DNA of 48,092 nucleotides, from the NCBI RefSeq assembly GCF_014644295.1, contig NZ_BMKK01000022.1, positions 1-48,092 on the forward strand. Reading direction: 5' to 3'. Positions 1-6,902 of this stretch are shown here, one piece after another. The translations under genes were made by a program, and so were the position numbers. Positions within the stretch are counted from its first letter, which is position 1, and each line of letters starts with the position of its first letter. Source of the stretch: Emticicia aquatilis (GTDB lineage: Bacteria > Bacteroidota > Bacteroidia > Cytophagales > Spirosomataceae). The notes under the pieces are model-generated. The model saw only the letters and a list, made by a program, of their open reading frames with translations. It was not told where the DNA came from and ran no database searches.

Positions 1-77
1 AGGACAACTCCATTTCGCCTTAATAGGGTTCAACCCTACTTCGCTCGGCACATGCAACGTCTCTACAAATTATTGAA

Positions 78-728
78 TCAAACCAAATTATTTCTAATAG
101 CATACGCCACCAAGCCGGCTGTATTCTTTAGCCCAAGTTTTTCCATCATTCTGAGGCGGTGGCCTTCAACCGTGCGTGGGCTGAGCGACACTATATCACC
201 GATTTCGGCCGTTGTTAGCCCTTCACAGATATATTTTAAAACCTGTATTTCACGCTCCGAAAGGTCAGTTTTATAATTAAATATTTTGCTTTCTTGCTGA
301 GGTTTACGGTTCATTTTGCGAAGCATAATTTTGCTCACAAAATCGCTGAAATATATATCTGTTTCGTTTACCTTTCTGATAGCTTTTTCTACTTCTTCGG
401 GGTCGGTGTCTTTCAATAAATAGCCATTTGCACCGATTTCCATCAAATGCAACACAAATTGGTCTTCGTCTTGCATCGAAAGTATCAAAACCTTCGTATC
501 AGGAAATTGGGCTTTTACGATTTCGGTAGTTTTTATGCCGTCGAGAATAGGCATTTGTAAATCTAATAATACTACGTCGATTGTCTGATTTTGGAGTTTG
601 TCAATAAACTCTTGACCGTTGGTAGCTTCCATAACTACCTCAAAATCAGGTACTTGCTGAAGGATTGAAATCATTCCTTTGCGGAATAGATTATGGTCGT
701 CAACGACCGCTAATTGTATCTTTGACAT
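78..728 (-). CDS. NarL/FixJ-family response regulator
   Basis: This is a 216-residue two-component response regulator that should activate or repress transcription when phosphorylated by the kinase encoded just upstream. The N-terminal receiver domain (about residues 4-120) has the acidic pair D10-D11, the phosphoacceptor D56 in VVLLDLQMP and the conserved lysine in YLLKDTDPEE. The C-terminal LuxR-type helix-turn-helix (about 148-210) contains LSEREIQVLKYICEGLTTAEI and SPRTVEGHR. The frame opens 14 codons earlier, but the methionine of MSKIQLAVVDDHN fits the family start, so 728 is chosen. It is the last gene of a four-gene minus-strand operon, 48 nt after the kinase stop. The repeated TACGTA-type sites upstream of the operon are candidate targets (inference). 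Confidence 0.93.
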   Translation of the reverse strand: MSKIQLAVVDDHNLFRKGMISILQQVPDFEVVMEATNGQEFIDKLQNQTIDVVLLDLQMPILDGIKTTEIVKAQFPDTKVLILSMQDEDQFVLHLMEIGANGYLLKDTDPEEVEKAIRKVNETDIYFSDFVSKIMLRKMNRKPQQESKIFNYKTDLSEREIQVLKYICEGLTTAEIGDIVSLSPRTVEGHRLRMMEKLGLKNTAGLVAYAIRNNLV

Positions 729-776
729 GGCAGTATAGGGTACGAGTTTAAAGAAAACTTCTCTAAACACTGGTTG

Positions 777-1586
777 TTAAATAGGTATTTCGATAGTTGT
801 TTTTGTGCCTTGTCCTACTGTGGATTTCACTTCAATAGTGCCATTAATTACGCTCAGACGGCTTTCCATATTACGAAGTCCCAAGCCTGATTTAGGGTCA
901 TTGCGAATGGCAGCAAAATCAAAACCTTTACCATCATCGGTAAAGTTAAATATTATCTTATTGTTATTCTTCGCCAGCGTTAAAGTTATTTCGGTAGCCT
1001 CCGAGTGCTTGAGTGCATTGTTGACCAATTCTTGGATAAGACGATAAATTGTCAATTCAATTTTTTTATCGAAACGCTCTTTTTCTGAGATTCCTTCGTG
1101 ACTAAAAGTAAAAGATGTAGTAGAAGCTAAATGTACTTTTTGGATAAATTCGTCGATAGAAAGTATAAGGCCGAATTCTTCGAGAGTGCTGGGTACGAGT
1201 TCTTTAGATATACGGCGAACTTGCCCGATTGATTGTTCGAGTAATTCACGAGTTTGTTTTCCCATGACAGCCAAATCTTCTGCGTTATCGAGTTTACGGA
1301 GGAGTTGGTTGAAACTCATTTTGGTAACCGAGAGCATCGCTCCAACCTCATCGTGTAGGTCTTTTGCAATTCGGATACGCTCTACCTCTTGTACTTCAAG
1401 GGCCGACTCAAGCATTTGGCGTTGCATTTCGTCTTTAAGCTCCTGCATTGCTTTTTGCTGCTCAAGGTCACGTCGGAGTTGCTGTTGTTGATAATAAGCC
1501 ACAAAAATAACCAAACCAACACCCATCAGTAAAAGTATTCCTGTACCGATTACAATTAGCGTAGATGAGTCGTTGGTATTAATCAT
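777..1586 (-). CDS. Sensor histidine kinase, HisKA_3/NarX-DesK type, single TM, no sensor domain
   Basis: This 269-residue kinase has one N-terminal membrane helix (about residues 9-31), a charged coiled coil (33-70), a dimerisation/phosphoacceptor domain with H78 in AKDLHDEVGAML, and a C-terminal HATPase_c domain. The ATPase boxes are visible as ELVNNALKHS (N box), DDGKGFD (G1) and SGLGLRNMESR (G2). That layout is the small NarX/DesK-type kinase that pairs with NarL regulators, which fits the regulator immediately downstream. Almost nothing is exposed outside the membrane, so the stimulus is probably detected by another protein. The seven-helix membrane protein encoded 35 nt upstream is the obvious candidate (inference). 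Confidence 0.93.
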   Translation of the reverse strand: MINTNDSSTLIVIGTGILLLMGVGLVIFVAYYQQQQLRRDLEQQKAMQELKDEMQRQMLESALEVQEVERIRIAKDLHDEVGAMLSVTKMSFNQLLRKLDNAEDLAVMGKQTRELLEQSIGQVRRISKELVPSTLEEFGLILSIDEFIQKVHLASTTSFTFSHEGISEKERFDKKIELTIYRLIQELVNNALKHSEATEITLTLAKNNNKIIFNFTDDGKGFDFAAIRNDPKSGLGLRNMESRLSVINGTIEVKSTVGQGTKTTIEIPI

Positions 1587-1621
1587 AGTGTACTTATAAA
1601 AAATTTAGATTGGGTATAAAA

Positions 1622-2284
1622 TTACTTCTTTTCGTATTTGCTAACAATAAAAGCTACACAAATTAATAACCTGAAGAGAATATTGATTACTGAGATAATA
1701 TCATAGAACAGCATGAATTTGTCATGTGGTGCGGTTGATGATAGTATTTGCTCGCCAAAAAGGAAGATAATTATACTACCCGTAGAGTATATCGTGAGGG
1801 TAGCACTGAGCCAAAATGGGGGGTGTAATAAAATATTCTTTACAGATATTTCGGAAAGAAGGGTATTGAAATAAAGAAATACCAATACCATATAGCATAG
1901 CCTATTGAAGACATAAGGTATAAAGGCGAATTCCGTTGCACGAAATTTAAATATACCGATGCTAAAAATTGTGATTAATAGTACCAATAAAAAGTTCTTT
2001 TTCAGAGGCTGTTTGGCAAGCATCCAAAAAATAAAGCACATAGTACTTACCTCAATAATTTCGAGAATATTGAAAATATTAAGATTATTTACCCATTTGA
2101 CCGATAGCCAAGTGGAGTAAATATCTCCAATAAAGTGTATTACCGAGAAGTAAAAGAGTACTTTAAGCTCTTTTGATAAATACTTGTAGTAAATAATACC
2201 AAATATAACGGGGAAAATCGTAATGATATCAGATGTCGCCGTTATTGGGTATTTGTTGTATAAATACATGTATCTGTCCCACAT
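1622..2284 (-). CDS. Seven-transmembrane protein of unknown function, linked to two-component genes
   Basis: The 220-residue product is very hydrophobic. About seven membrane helices can be drawn, roughly at residues 18-35, 42-60, 67-85, 95-112, 120-140, 150-175 and 187-210, with a lysine-rich C-terminus (KYEKK). I do not recognise a named domain. The gene starts 10 nt after the stop of the small PCPQDC protein and ends 35 nt before the histidine kinase, so it is almost certainly co-transcribed with both. Because the kinase lacks its own input domain, this protein may serve as sensor or membrane partner (inference). The first methionine has been kept, although a start at residue 6 is possible. 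Confidence 0.8.
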   Translation of the reverse strand: MWDRYMYLYNKYPITATSDIITIFPVIFGIIYYKYLSKELKVLFYFSVIHFIGDIYSTWLSVKWVNNLNIFNILEIIEVSTMCFIFWMLAKQPLKKNFLLVLLITIFSIGIFKFRATEFAFIPYVFNRLCYMVLVFLYFNTLLSEISVKNILLHPPFWLSATLTIYSTGSIIIFLFGEQILSSTAPHDKFMLFYDIISVINILFRLLICVAFIVSKYEKK

Positions 2285-2294
2285 AGGCTAATCC

Positions 2295-2708
2295 TTATAT
2301 TTCGTTGCAATCTTGAGGACATGGTAGGCCACCACCAACACCGCCGCCATTAGGTTCATCTTTTAAAGCTGAAGCATCTATTTCAATATCTTTACCGTTT
2401 TCATCAACTGGTACTAAGAATAAACGTGGGCGTAGTTTGCCGCCTTCTTTGATAGTGCCGTCTTTATCTTCGGGGGCGTGACCGTAGTAGATTCTGATGC
2501 CACCAACTTCTTTGCCTCCAATATTTTTTAGTAGTTTTTCTAATACGTTTCTTCCAAATAATTCGGCTCTTCTTACCTCTCCATTGTCATCGTGAAATAC
2601 ATCAGAAGCAGCTTTTTTCCCTTTGACATGGGCAACATGATTTTTTACATGGCCTTGAATATCCTTTTTTTGGAAGAATGTTCCAGCATTTAATATTTTG
2701 TCTTTCAT
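2295..2708 (-). CDS. Small soluble protein with IRIYYG core and C-terminal PCPQDC motif, unknown function
   Basis: This 137-residue protein has no signal peptide or membrane segment. Its N-terminal half is charged and helical (VKNHVAHVKGKKAASDVFHDDNGEV). The middle carries VGGIRIYYGHAPEDKDG and RPRLFLVPVDENGKDI, and the protein ends in a glycine-rich linker followed by GLPCPQDCNEI. From memory, small Bacteroidota proteins with an IRIYYG core and a C-terminal PCPxxC stretch recur beside membrane-protein genes, but I know no assigned function. Two cysteines spaced CPQDC near the terminus suggest metal binding, a disulfide or an attachment site (inference). It is the first gene of the kinase/regulator operon and lies downstream of repeated TACGTA-type sites. 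Confidence 0.8.
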   Translation of the reverse strand: MKDKILNAGTFFQKKDIQGHVKNHVAHVKGKKAASDVFHDDNGEVRRAELFGRNVLEKLLKNIGGKEVGGIRIYYGHAPEDKDGTIKEGGKLRPRLFLVPVDENGKDIEIDASALKDEPNGGGVGGGLPCPQDCNEI

Positions 2709-2793
2709 GACTTTTAAATAAATTTTAACAGTATTAGTGTTTGAGCGAGTATTTACTTTGAGTTATTCAAAAATATAAAAAAAACAATTTGTG

Positions 2794-2801
2794 CAAAAGT
2801 A
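2794..2801 (-). promoter_or_regulatory. Candidate -7 element TACTTTTG of the PCPQDC/7TM/kinase operon
   Basis: Read on the minus strand, the bases give TACTTTTG, an exact match to the Bacteroidota -7 consensus TAnnTTTG, about 86 nt upstream of the first start codon. No good TTTG -33 element lies 19-20 nt further upstream, which would be expected of a promoter that needs an activator bound upstream. Confidence 0.45.
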
Positions 2802-2848
2802 TAGATATGTTAGGTTTTTATTTAAATATCTCATTATAAGTGTTTTGT

Positions 2849-2930
2849 CGTAAATCCACGTATTAATTTTAGTAAAATTACCTGATGAATAGCGTAAAAA
2901 TACGTATTGCTTGATACGTAAAAATACGTA
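2849..2930. promoter_or_regulatory. Three repeated CGTAAAAATACGTA sites (candidate operators)
   Basis: Two perfect copies of CGTAAAAATACGTA sit at 2893-2906 and 2917-2930, 24 bp apart start to start. A weaker copy, CGTAAATCCACGTA, is at 2849-2862. Each copy is a near-palindrome with TACG and CGTA ends. The cluster lies 48-130 bp upstream of the candidate -7 element of the four-gene operon and downstream of the cold-shock gene terminator. Position and repetition suggest binding sites for a dimeric activator; the NarL-type regulator of the same operon is the natural candidate (inference). Confidence 0.5.
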
Positions 2931-2940
2931 GTCTTTAGCG

Positions 2941-2978
2941 AAATAAAAACCCCTCAAATCTTTTCAGAATGAGGGGTT
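2941..2978 (-). terminator. Rho-independent terminator of the cold-shock gene
   Basis: AACCCCTCA (2948-2956) and TGAGGGGTT (2970-2978) form a perfect 9-bp stem with a 13-nt loop. On the minus strand it is followed by a T-rich run (TTTTTATTT), 35 nt after the cold-shock stop codon. Confidence 0.85.
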
Positions 2979-3012
2979 AAGTAATGAGGTCAATTCTTAA
3001 CTTAGAAAAAAA

Positions 3013-3207
3013 CTATATTCTTTTCACGTTAACGGCATTTAAACCTTTACGCCCTTCGACAGTTTCGAACTCGACACGGTCGTTTTCACGAACCTTTACG
3101 CCGTTTAAGCCCGTCACGTGAAGAAAAATTTCTTGTCCTGAAGCATCATCAACAACAAATCCAAAGCCTTTAGTTTCGTTGAAGAATTTTACTGTACCTG
3201 TTTGCAT
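3013..3207 (-). CDS. Cold-shock domain protein (CspA family)
   Basis: The 64-residue protein is a single cold-shock domain that binds single-stranded RNA and DNA. The RNP1-like stretch is KGFGFVVDD and the RNP2-like stretch is EIFLHVTGL, followed by VEFETVEGRKGLNAVNVKRI, the usual family end. The open frame extends 25 codons further upstream, but MQTGTVKFF is the standard family N-terminus, so the start is placed at 3207. The gene is monocistronic, with its own terminator just downstream. The 200-nt gap upstream is very A+T-rich and could hold a long leader as in other csp genes, but I see no clear structure there. Confidence 0.95.
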   Translation of the reverse strand: MQTGTVKFFNETKGFGFVVDDASGQEIFLHVTGLNGVKVRENDRVEFETVEGRKGLNAVNVKRI

Positions 3208-3358
3208 TGAAATTAAATAAATTAAAAGAGTAAATAAATGAAATGCAATGTACGTATTTTTTAAGAAAAAACAAGTTTTCAAGAAAAATATTTTTGTACT
3301 AAACCAATATTTGATTGTACAAAATCTTAGTGTATATTATTATTTTATTGTTAAACTC

Positions 3359-3388
3359 TTGACAAACACGTTTTTTTCACTAACTTCG
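3359..3388 (+). promoter_or_regulatory. Promoter of the PspC-like gene
   Basis: TTGAC begins at 3359 and TAACTTCG lies at 3381-3388, a -33/-7 pair with Bacteroidota-type spacing, 20 nt before the start codon at 3408. The -7 element deviates from TAnnTTTG at one base. Confidence 0.45.
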
Positions 3389-3407
3389 TATTCACTTTTT
3401 CAAAACA

Positions 3408-3638
3408 ATGCTAAAAACAGGAAGATTTAGATACTTAGTTGAAAACCAACTTTTTGGGGTTTGTTCTCGGCTCGGCGAAAAGCTCAACTTTTCGGCAGGG
3501 AGTATTCGCATATACTTCATTTACGCATCGTTCTTTACATTCGGCTCACCAATTATTATTTATTTGGTACTCGCTTTTTGGATGGAAGTCCGAAAACACC
3601 TTCGCCGCCGACAAAATCCCACAGTTTGGGAGTTTTAA
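3408..3638 (+). CDS. PspC-domain protein
   Basis: This 76-residue protein matches the PspC family, small membrane proteins related to phage-shock protein C. The signature is FGVCSRLGEKLNFSAGSIRIYF followed by a hydrophobic helix, roughly residues 34-58, and the basic tail RKHLRRRQ. PspC proteins act in envelope-stress responses in Proteobacteria; in Bacteroidota their role is not settled. No pspA homologue is visible nearby. The gene stands alone between the cold-shock gene and the convergent topoisomerase gene. Confidence 0.85.
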   Translation: MLKTGRFRYLVENQLFGVCSRLGEKLNFSAGSIRIYFIYASFFTFGSPIIIYLVLAFWMEVRKHLRRRQNPTVWEF

Positions 3639-3639
3639 G

Positions 3640-3690
3640 TTAGTCAATAGTCGATAGACCACAAGTCCACGGTGAAAGACTGGAAACTTG
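3640..3690 (+). repeat. Dispersed AGTC-rich repeat, copy beside the topoisomerase gene
   Basis: The stretch GTTAGTCAATAGTCGATAG and the following CCACAAGTCCACGG belong to a family of degenerate repeats seen in at least five other places here (3805-3841, 18699-18731, 24813-24847, 33186-33222 and 42251-42285). The common core is TTTAGTCCA, then about 8 nt, then GGTCnAnAGTC. Confidence 0.6.
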
Positions 3691-3691
3691 G

Positions 3692-3724
3692 AGACTTCCC
3701 AAGTCTTTGAGACTTAGGAAGTCT
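3692..3724. terminator. Hairpin between convergent PspC-like and topoisomerase genes
   Basis: AGACTTCCCAAGTCT (3692-3706) and AGACTTAGGAAGTCT (3710-3724) pair over 15 bp with one mismatch and a 3-nt loop. It lies 7 nt beyond the topoisomerase stop codon. There is no strong T-run on either side, so termination is likely but not certain. Confidence 0.55.
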
Positions 3725-3730
3725 ATTCAA

Positions 3731-6340
3731 TCAAAACAAAGCTAATTGTTTGTCATCATCTTGATTATCAATGTTTTCTGAGTCGATGTCTGAAATATTA
3801 TCTTCTGACTGTTGACCGTTGACTGTGACTTGTGGACTAACAACTACTTCTTCGGGTTTTGGTTCGAGTTGTTTTACTTCCAACACTTCATAAGCATTGA
3901 TTTTCTGTCCGATAGCTTTCCAGCCACGTACTTCTACAAATTCATCGACCAAAATTGTTTGGGTTTCGATAGCCGCTTTTTTATCAGCTTTGGTTTTTAT
4001 TTCAAAACGAGGATATTTATCTAAGCAGGCCGTAAGCAAACGAGAGTTTTTGGTGTCAGAAATAAACAAGAATTTCTTATCCATCGTAGTAGTTTCAATC
4101 TTGAAACGTTTGATGTAATAAATCTTGTGTTCGCCCTCGTAGTGTAAGCACGAAATTGCTCTTTCTGGCTCGTATTTTACAACTTTCAGAATATCTTTTT
4201 GCTCGTAGCGGTTCGTTAGCTCAAAGTTCGTAAACTCATATTGACCATCTTTATAGATAACCAAAATCTTATCTTCCGAGCCAAAATTGCCCAAATATTG
4301 CCCGTGTTCGTCACGGTTGAGTTTTCCGATTACTGCATCGAACCAAATATCTACTCCACCAAGGGTTGATTTACCCACCGATTTCAAGACAATTTTACGC
4401 ACTGGGAATTTCGTCAGAACATTCCCCATCGAACTACGATTTTTGATGGCTAATGTCGAGAAATCCCAATCGAATTGTTTCTTTTTGGCGGTCGAATTGG
4501 CCGTAAGATTTACCGCAACGGTTTCGGCTTCGCCATTATCATTGGCCGTAAAATACAATATTTTTGATTTCGGATTTCCCATCGAAACATCGTATTCTTT
4601 ATCACGAGTGATACCCGTCACGAAGAAACGCTTTGCGTAAGATGTACCAGATTTTCCGTCGAGATAAACCGCATTATAGATTTTACGCTCATCGTTTTTG
4701 CGGAAAACCGAGCAGTAAATAATGTCTTTTCCTACGAATACTTTCTCTTGGATTTTAGTAATGACATATTTGCCGTCACGTTTGAAAGCAATGATATCAT
4801 CAATATCCGAGCAGTCCATCACGTATTCGTCTTTTTTCAAGCCATAGCCAATGAAGCCTCCTTCACGGTCAACGTAAAGTTTTTGATTGTTGGCTGCCAC
4901 TACGGTTGCTTGAACTGACTCAAACTGACGAATCTCGGTTTTACGCTCACGTCCTTTTCCGTATTTCTTCAATAATTCTTTGTAGAACGAAATCGTGTAG
5001 CGAACAATATTGGCTAAGTTATCTTCCACTTCGGCCAATTCATCGAGCAAGCGTTTCATTAATTCATCTGCCTTGAAAGAGTCGTATTTTGATATACGTT
5101 TGATTCTGATTTCGAGCAAACGAAGCAAATCATCTTCTATAATTTCACGGTAAAAATCTTTTTTGTAAGGCTCTAAACCTTTATCGACAGTTGCCACCAC
5201 ATCCTCAAAAGTCGTACACTCTTCAATGTCACGATAGATTTTATTTTCGATAAAAATCTTTTCAAGCGAGCTATAAAGCAATTTTTCTTTGAGTTCGTGA
5301 CGCTTGATTTCGAGTTCACGTTGAAGCAAATGTTTGGTTTGCTCCGTACATTCTTTCAGAATATCGCTGACAGTGACGAAATGCGGTTTGTTATCAATGA
5401 TGATACAAGCATTAGGCGAAATAGAGTTTTCGCACTCAGTAAATGCAAAAAGTGCATCAATCGTAATATCAGGCGAAGTATTGGGTGCCAAATGGATGAT
5501 GATTGAAACATCTTTGGCCGTATTATCTTCAACTTTTTTGATTTTTATTTTTCCCGCATCATTGGCCTTGATGATAGAGTCAATGAGCGTTGCGGTAGTT
5601 GTACTGAACGGAATCTCTTGGATTTCGAGGGTTTTCTTGTCGATTTCGGCAATTTTTGCACGAACTTTAATTTTTCCGCCACGTCCGCCATCGTTATAGT
5701 TCGTTACATCAACCAAGCCGCCTGTCAAGAAATCGGGGTAAAGTTGAAATGGTTCTTTTTTCAGATAAGCGATTGATGCTTCGCACAACTCAATGAAGTT
5801 ATGGGGCATCACTTTGGTCGAAAGACCTACGGCAATACCTTCAACACCCTGAGCAAGTAGGAGCGGAAACTTAGCTGGAAGATTAACAGGCTCACGCTTA
5901 CGGCCATCGTACGACATCTGCCATTCGGTGGTATCTTCATTAAATAACACATCGTTGGCAAACTTCGATAAACGCACCTCAATATAACGTGGAGCTGCAG
6001 CACCATCGCCCGTACGAACATCGCCCCAGTTTCCTTGGGTATCGAGCAAAAGGTTTTTTTGTCCCATCGACACAATGGCATCACCGATAGAAGCATCGCC
6101 GTGTGGGTGATATTGCATACTCGAACCAATCACGTTGGCCACTTTATTGAAACGTCCGTCGTCCATTTCTTTAAGGGCGTGCATGATACGGCGTTGAACG
6201 GGCTTCAAACCATCTTCGATGGCAGGCACGGCACGTTCGAGAATTACATACGACGCATAGTCGAGAAACCAAGTCTCAAACATATCGTCAATTACTTCTT
6301 TTTGTTGTAGGGGGTCGTATTTGGAAGTTTCGTCACTCAT
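3731..6340 (-). CDS. parC: DNA topoisomerase IV subunit A (ParC; GyrA/ParC family)
   Basis: This 869-residue type II topoisomerase subunit cuts and rejoins DNA together with an ATPase partner (ParE) that is not in the window. The N-terminal breakage-reunion domain has DGLKPVQRRIMHAL, HPHGDASIGDAIV and the catalytic tyrosine Y119 in AAPRYIEVRL. A long coiled coil and a poorly conserved beta-propeller-like C-terminal domain follow, then an acidic tail. The form is the Bacteroidota ParC rather than the longer-box GyrA. Residue A83 occupies the position of the quinolone-contact serine of E. coli ParC. Near the C-terminus, residues VSPQVTVNGQQS are encoded by a sequence matching the dispersed intergenic AGTC repeat. 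A subunit of gyrase is the only realistic alternative. Confidence 0.93.
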   Translation of the reverse strand: MSDETSKYDPLQQKEVIDDMFETWFLDYASYVILERAVPAIEDGLKPVQRRIMHALKEMDDGRFNKVANVIGSSMQYHPHGDASIGDAIVSMGQKNLLLDTQGNWGDVRTGDGAAAPRYIEVRLSKFANDVLFNEDTTEWQMSYDGRKREPVNLPAKFPLLLAQGVEGIAVGLSTKVMPHNFIELCEASIAYLKKEPFQLYPDFLTGGLVDVTNYNDGGRGGKIKVRAKIAEIDKKTLEIQEIPFSTTTATLIDSIIKANDAGKIKIKKVEDNTAKDVSIIIHLAPNTSPDITIDALFAFTECENSISPNACIIIDNKPHFVTVSDILKECTEQTKHLLQRELEIKRHELKEKLLYSSLEKIFIENKIYRDIEECTTFEDVVATVDKGLEPYKKDFYREIIEDDLLRLLEIRIKRISKYDSFKADELMKRLLDELAEVEDNLANIVRYTISFYKELLKKYGKGRERKTEIRQFESVQATVVAANNQKLYVDREGGFIGYGLKKDEYVMDCSDIDDIIAFKRDGKYVITKIQEKVFVGKDIIYCSVFRKNDERKIYNAVYLDGKSGTSYAKRFFVTGITRDKEYDVSMGNPKSKILYFTANDNGEAETVAVNLTANSTAKKKQFDWDFSTLAIKNRSSMGNVLTKFPVRKIVLKSVGKSTLGGVDIWFDAVIGKLNRDEHGQYLGNFGSEDKILVIYKDGQYEFTNFELTNRYEQKDILKVVKYEPERAISCLHYEGEHKIYYIKRFKIETTTMDKKFLFISDTKNSRLLTACLDKYPRFEIKTKADKKAAIETQTILVDEFVEVRGWKAIGQKINAYEVLEVKQLEPKPEEVVVSPQVTVNGQQSEDNISDIDSENIDNQDDDKQLALF
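3805..3841 (-). repeat. AGTC-rich dispersed repeat inside the parC coding sequence
   Basis: Read on the minus strand, the bases include GTTAGTCCACAAGTC and then GTCAACGGTCAACAGTC. This matches the intergenic repeat copies at 42251 and 24813 almost throughout and is in frame with the topoisomerase tail, where it encodes VSPQVTVNGQQS. Confidence 0.6.
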
Positions 6341-6374
6341 AATAGTCTGTTAGCGAAAGCATAATAATATAAGG

Positions 6375-6382
6375 CAAATATA
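6375..6382 (-). promoter_or_regulatory. Candidate -7 element of parC
   Basis: On the minus strand the bases read TATATTTG, an exact TAnnTTTG match, 34 nt upstream of the parC start. A matching -33 TTTG is not evident. Confidence 0.4.
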
Positions 6383-6426
6383 GTAAAAATGGTATTATTT
6401 ATTGATTTTTTGACAATATGAGTTTT

Positions 6427-6449
6427 TTATTTAGAAATATTCTAAATAA
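6427..6449. promoter_or_regulatory. Fur-type box A
   Basis: A perfect inverted repeat: TTATTTAGAA, 3-nt spacer, TTCTAAATAA. It is the best of five related sites in the island and lies just upstream of the -33 element of the first iron-uptake operon. The form resembles Fur boxes of Bacteroidota, and a Fur-family regulator is encoded at 10502. Confidence 0.75.
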
Positions 6450-6451
6450 TG

Positions 6452-6482
6452 TTTGTGATTTTAAAATTCACTTTTACCTTTG
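6452..6482 (+). promoter_or_regulatory. Promoter of the first iron-uptake operon
   Basis: TTTG at 6452-6455 and TACCTTTG at 6475-6482 are separated by exactly 19 nt, a textbook Bacteroidota promoter. It lies between Fur boxes A and B; the predicted start of transcription falls within box B. Confidence 0.75.
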
Positions 6483-6487
6483 TGTTA

Positions 6488-6510
6488 TTATTTAGAATTA
6501 GTCTAAATAA
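6488..6510. promoter_or_regulatory. Fur-type box B
   Basis: TTATTTAGAA, spacer TTA, GTCTAAATAA: the same palindrome as box A with one mismatch between its halves. Its start is 61 bp downstream of that of box A and covers the predicted transcription start, a position where a bound repressor would block RNA polymerase. Confidence 0.75.
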
Positions 6511-6554
6511 ATATAATTTCAATTTTAAAATTAATTCTGATTATAATCTGAGCC

Positions 6555-6785
6555 ATGAAAACAATCAATTTCTTAGTCGATTTGCAGCAGTCAGTTAGTT
6601 TACAAAATCTTAAGAGCGAACTAAATACAGTAGGAGTGAGGGCTTTTACGATTGATTATGTGAAGCAGCAAATTTCAATCGTGAGTTCGGATGAAATAAA
6701 AGATGAAACGATTGATTGTGCAGTAAGGAAAGCAGGTTTTGACTGTAAGTGTTTTCGGGTGTGTAATCATACCGACTGTCTGTGA
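6555..6785 (+). CDS. Small HMA-like protein with cysteine-rich C-terminus
   Basis: The 76-residue product has the length and secondary-structure pattern (beta-alpha-beta-beta-alpha-beta) of heavy-metal-associated domains: KTINFLVDLQ, then VSLQNLKSELNTVGV, then AFTIDYVKQQISIVSS, then ETIDCAVRKAGFDCK. The usual CxxC between the first strand and helix is absent. Instead five cysteines cluster at the C-terminus: DCAVRKAGFDCKCFRVCNHTDCL. This may be a relocated metal site, so an iron, copper or haem carrier is plausible, but that is inference. It is the first gene of a Fur-box-controlled operon with a TonB-dependent receptor 117 nt downstream. A short hairpin (GTTTTCG/CGAAAAC, 6824-6845) lies in that gap. 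Confidence 0.7.
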   Translation: MKTINFLVDLQQSVSLQNLKSELNTVGVRAFTIDYVKQQISIVSSDEIKDETIDCAVRKAGFDCKCFRVCNHTDCL

Positions 6786-6902
6786 ATCAGCTAAATATCT
6801 AAACCTAAGCCTAAAAAGACCTCGTTTTCGGGTGACATCGAAAACTGCCAAGACCCTAAGTCTGCACACTTTTTTAATTTTTATCTAAATCACTAAAGAA
6901 AA

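Noticed and set aside
1-77. Possible gene or terminator at the left edge
   Set aside because: Only a short inverted repeat (TAGGGTT/AACCCTA) is visible, without a T-run; the small frame opposite the regulator gene is a shadow.
2763-2957. 64-codon frame on the minus strand between the cold-shock gene and the signalling operon
   Set aside because: It runs through the terminator and the repeated TACGTA sites, has a phenylalanine/tyrosine-rich nonsense-like composition, and no ribosome-binding site.
3692-3724. Hairpin beside parC as a fourth copy of the REP element
   Set aside because: It shares only GGAAGTC/GACTTCC with the REP hairpins; the inner stem differs, so it is treated as a separate hairpin.
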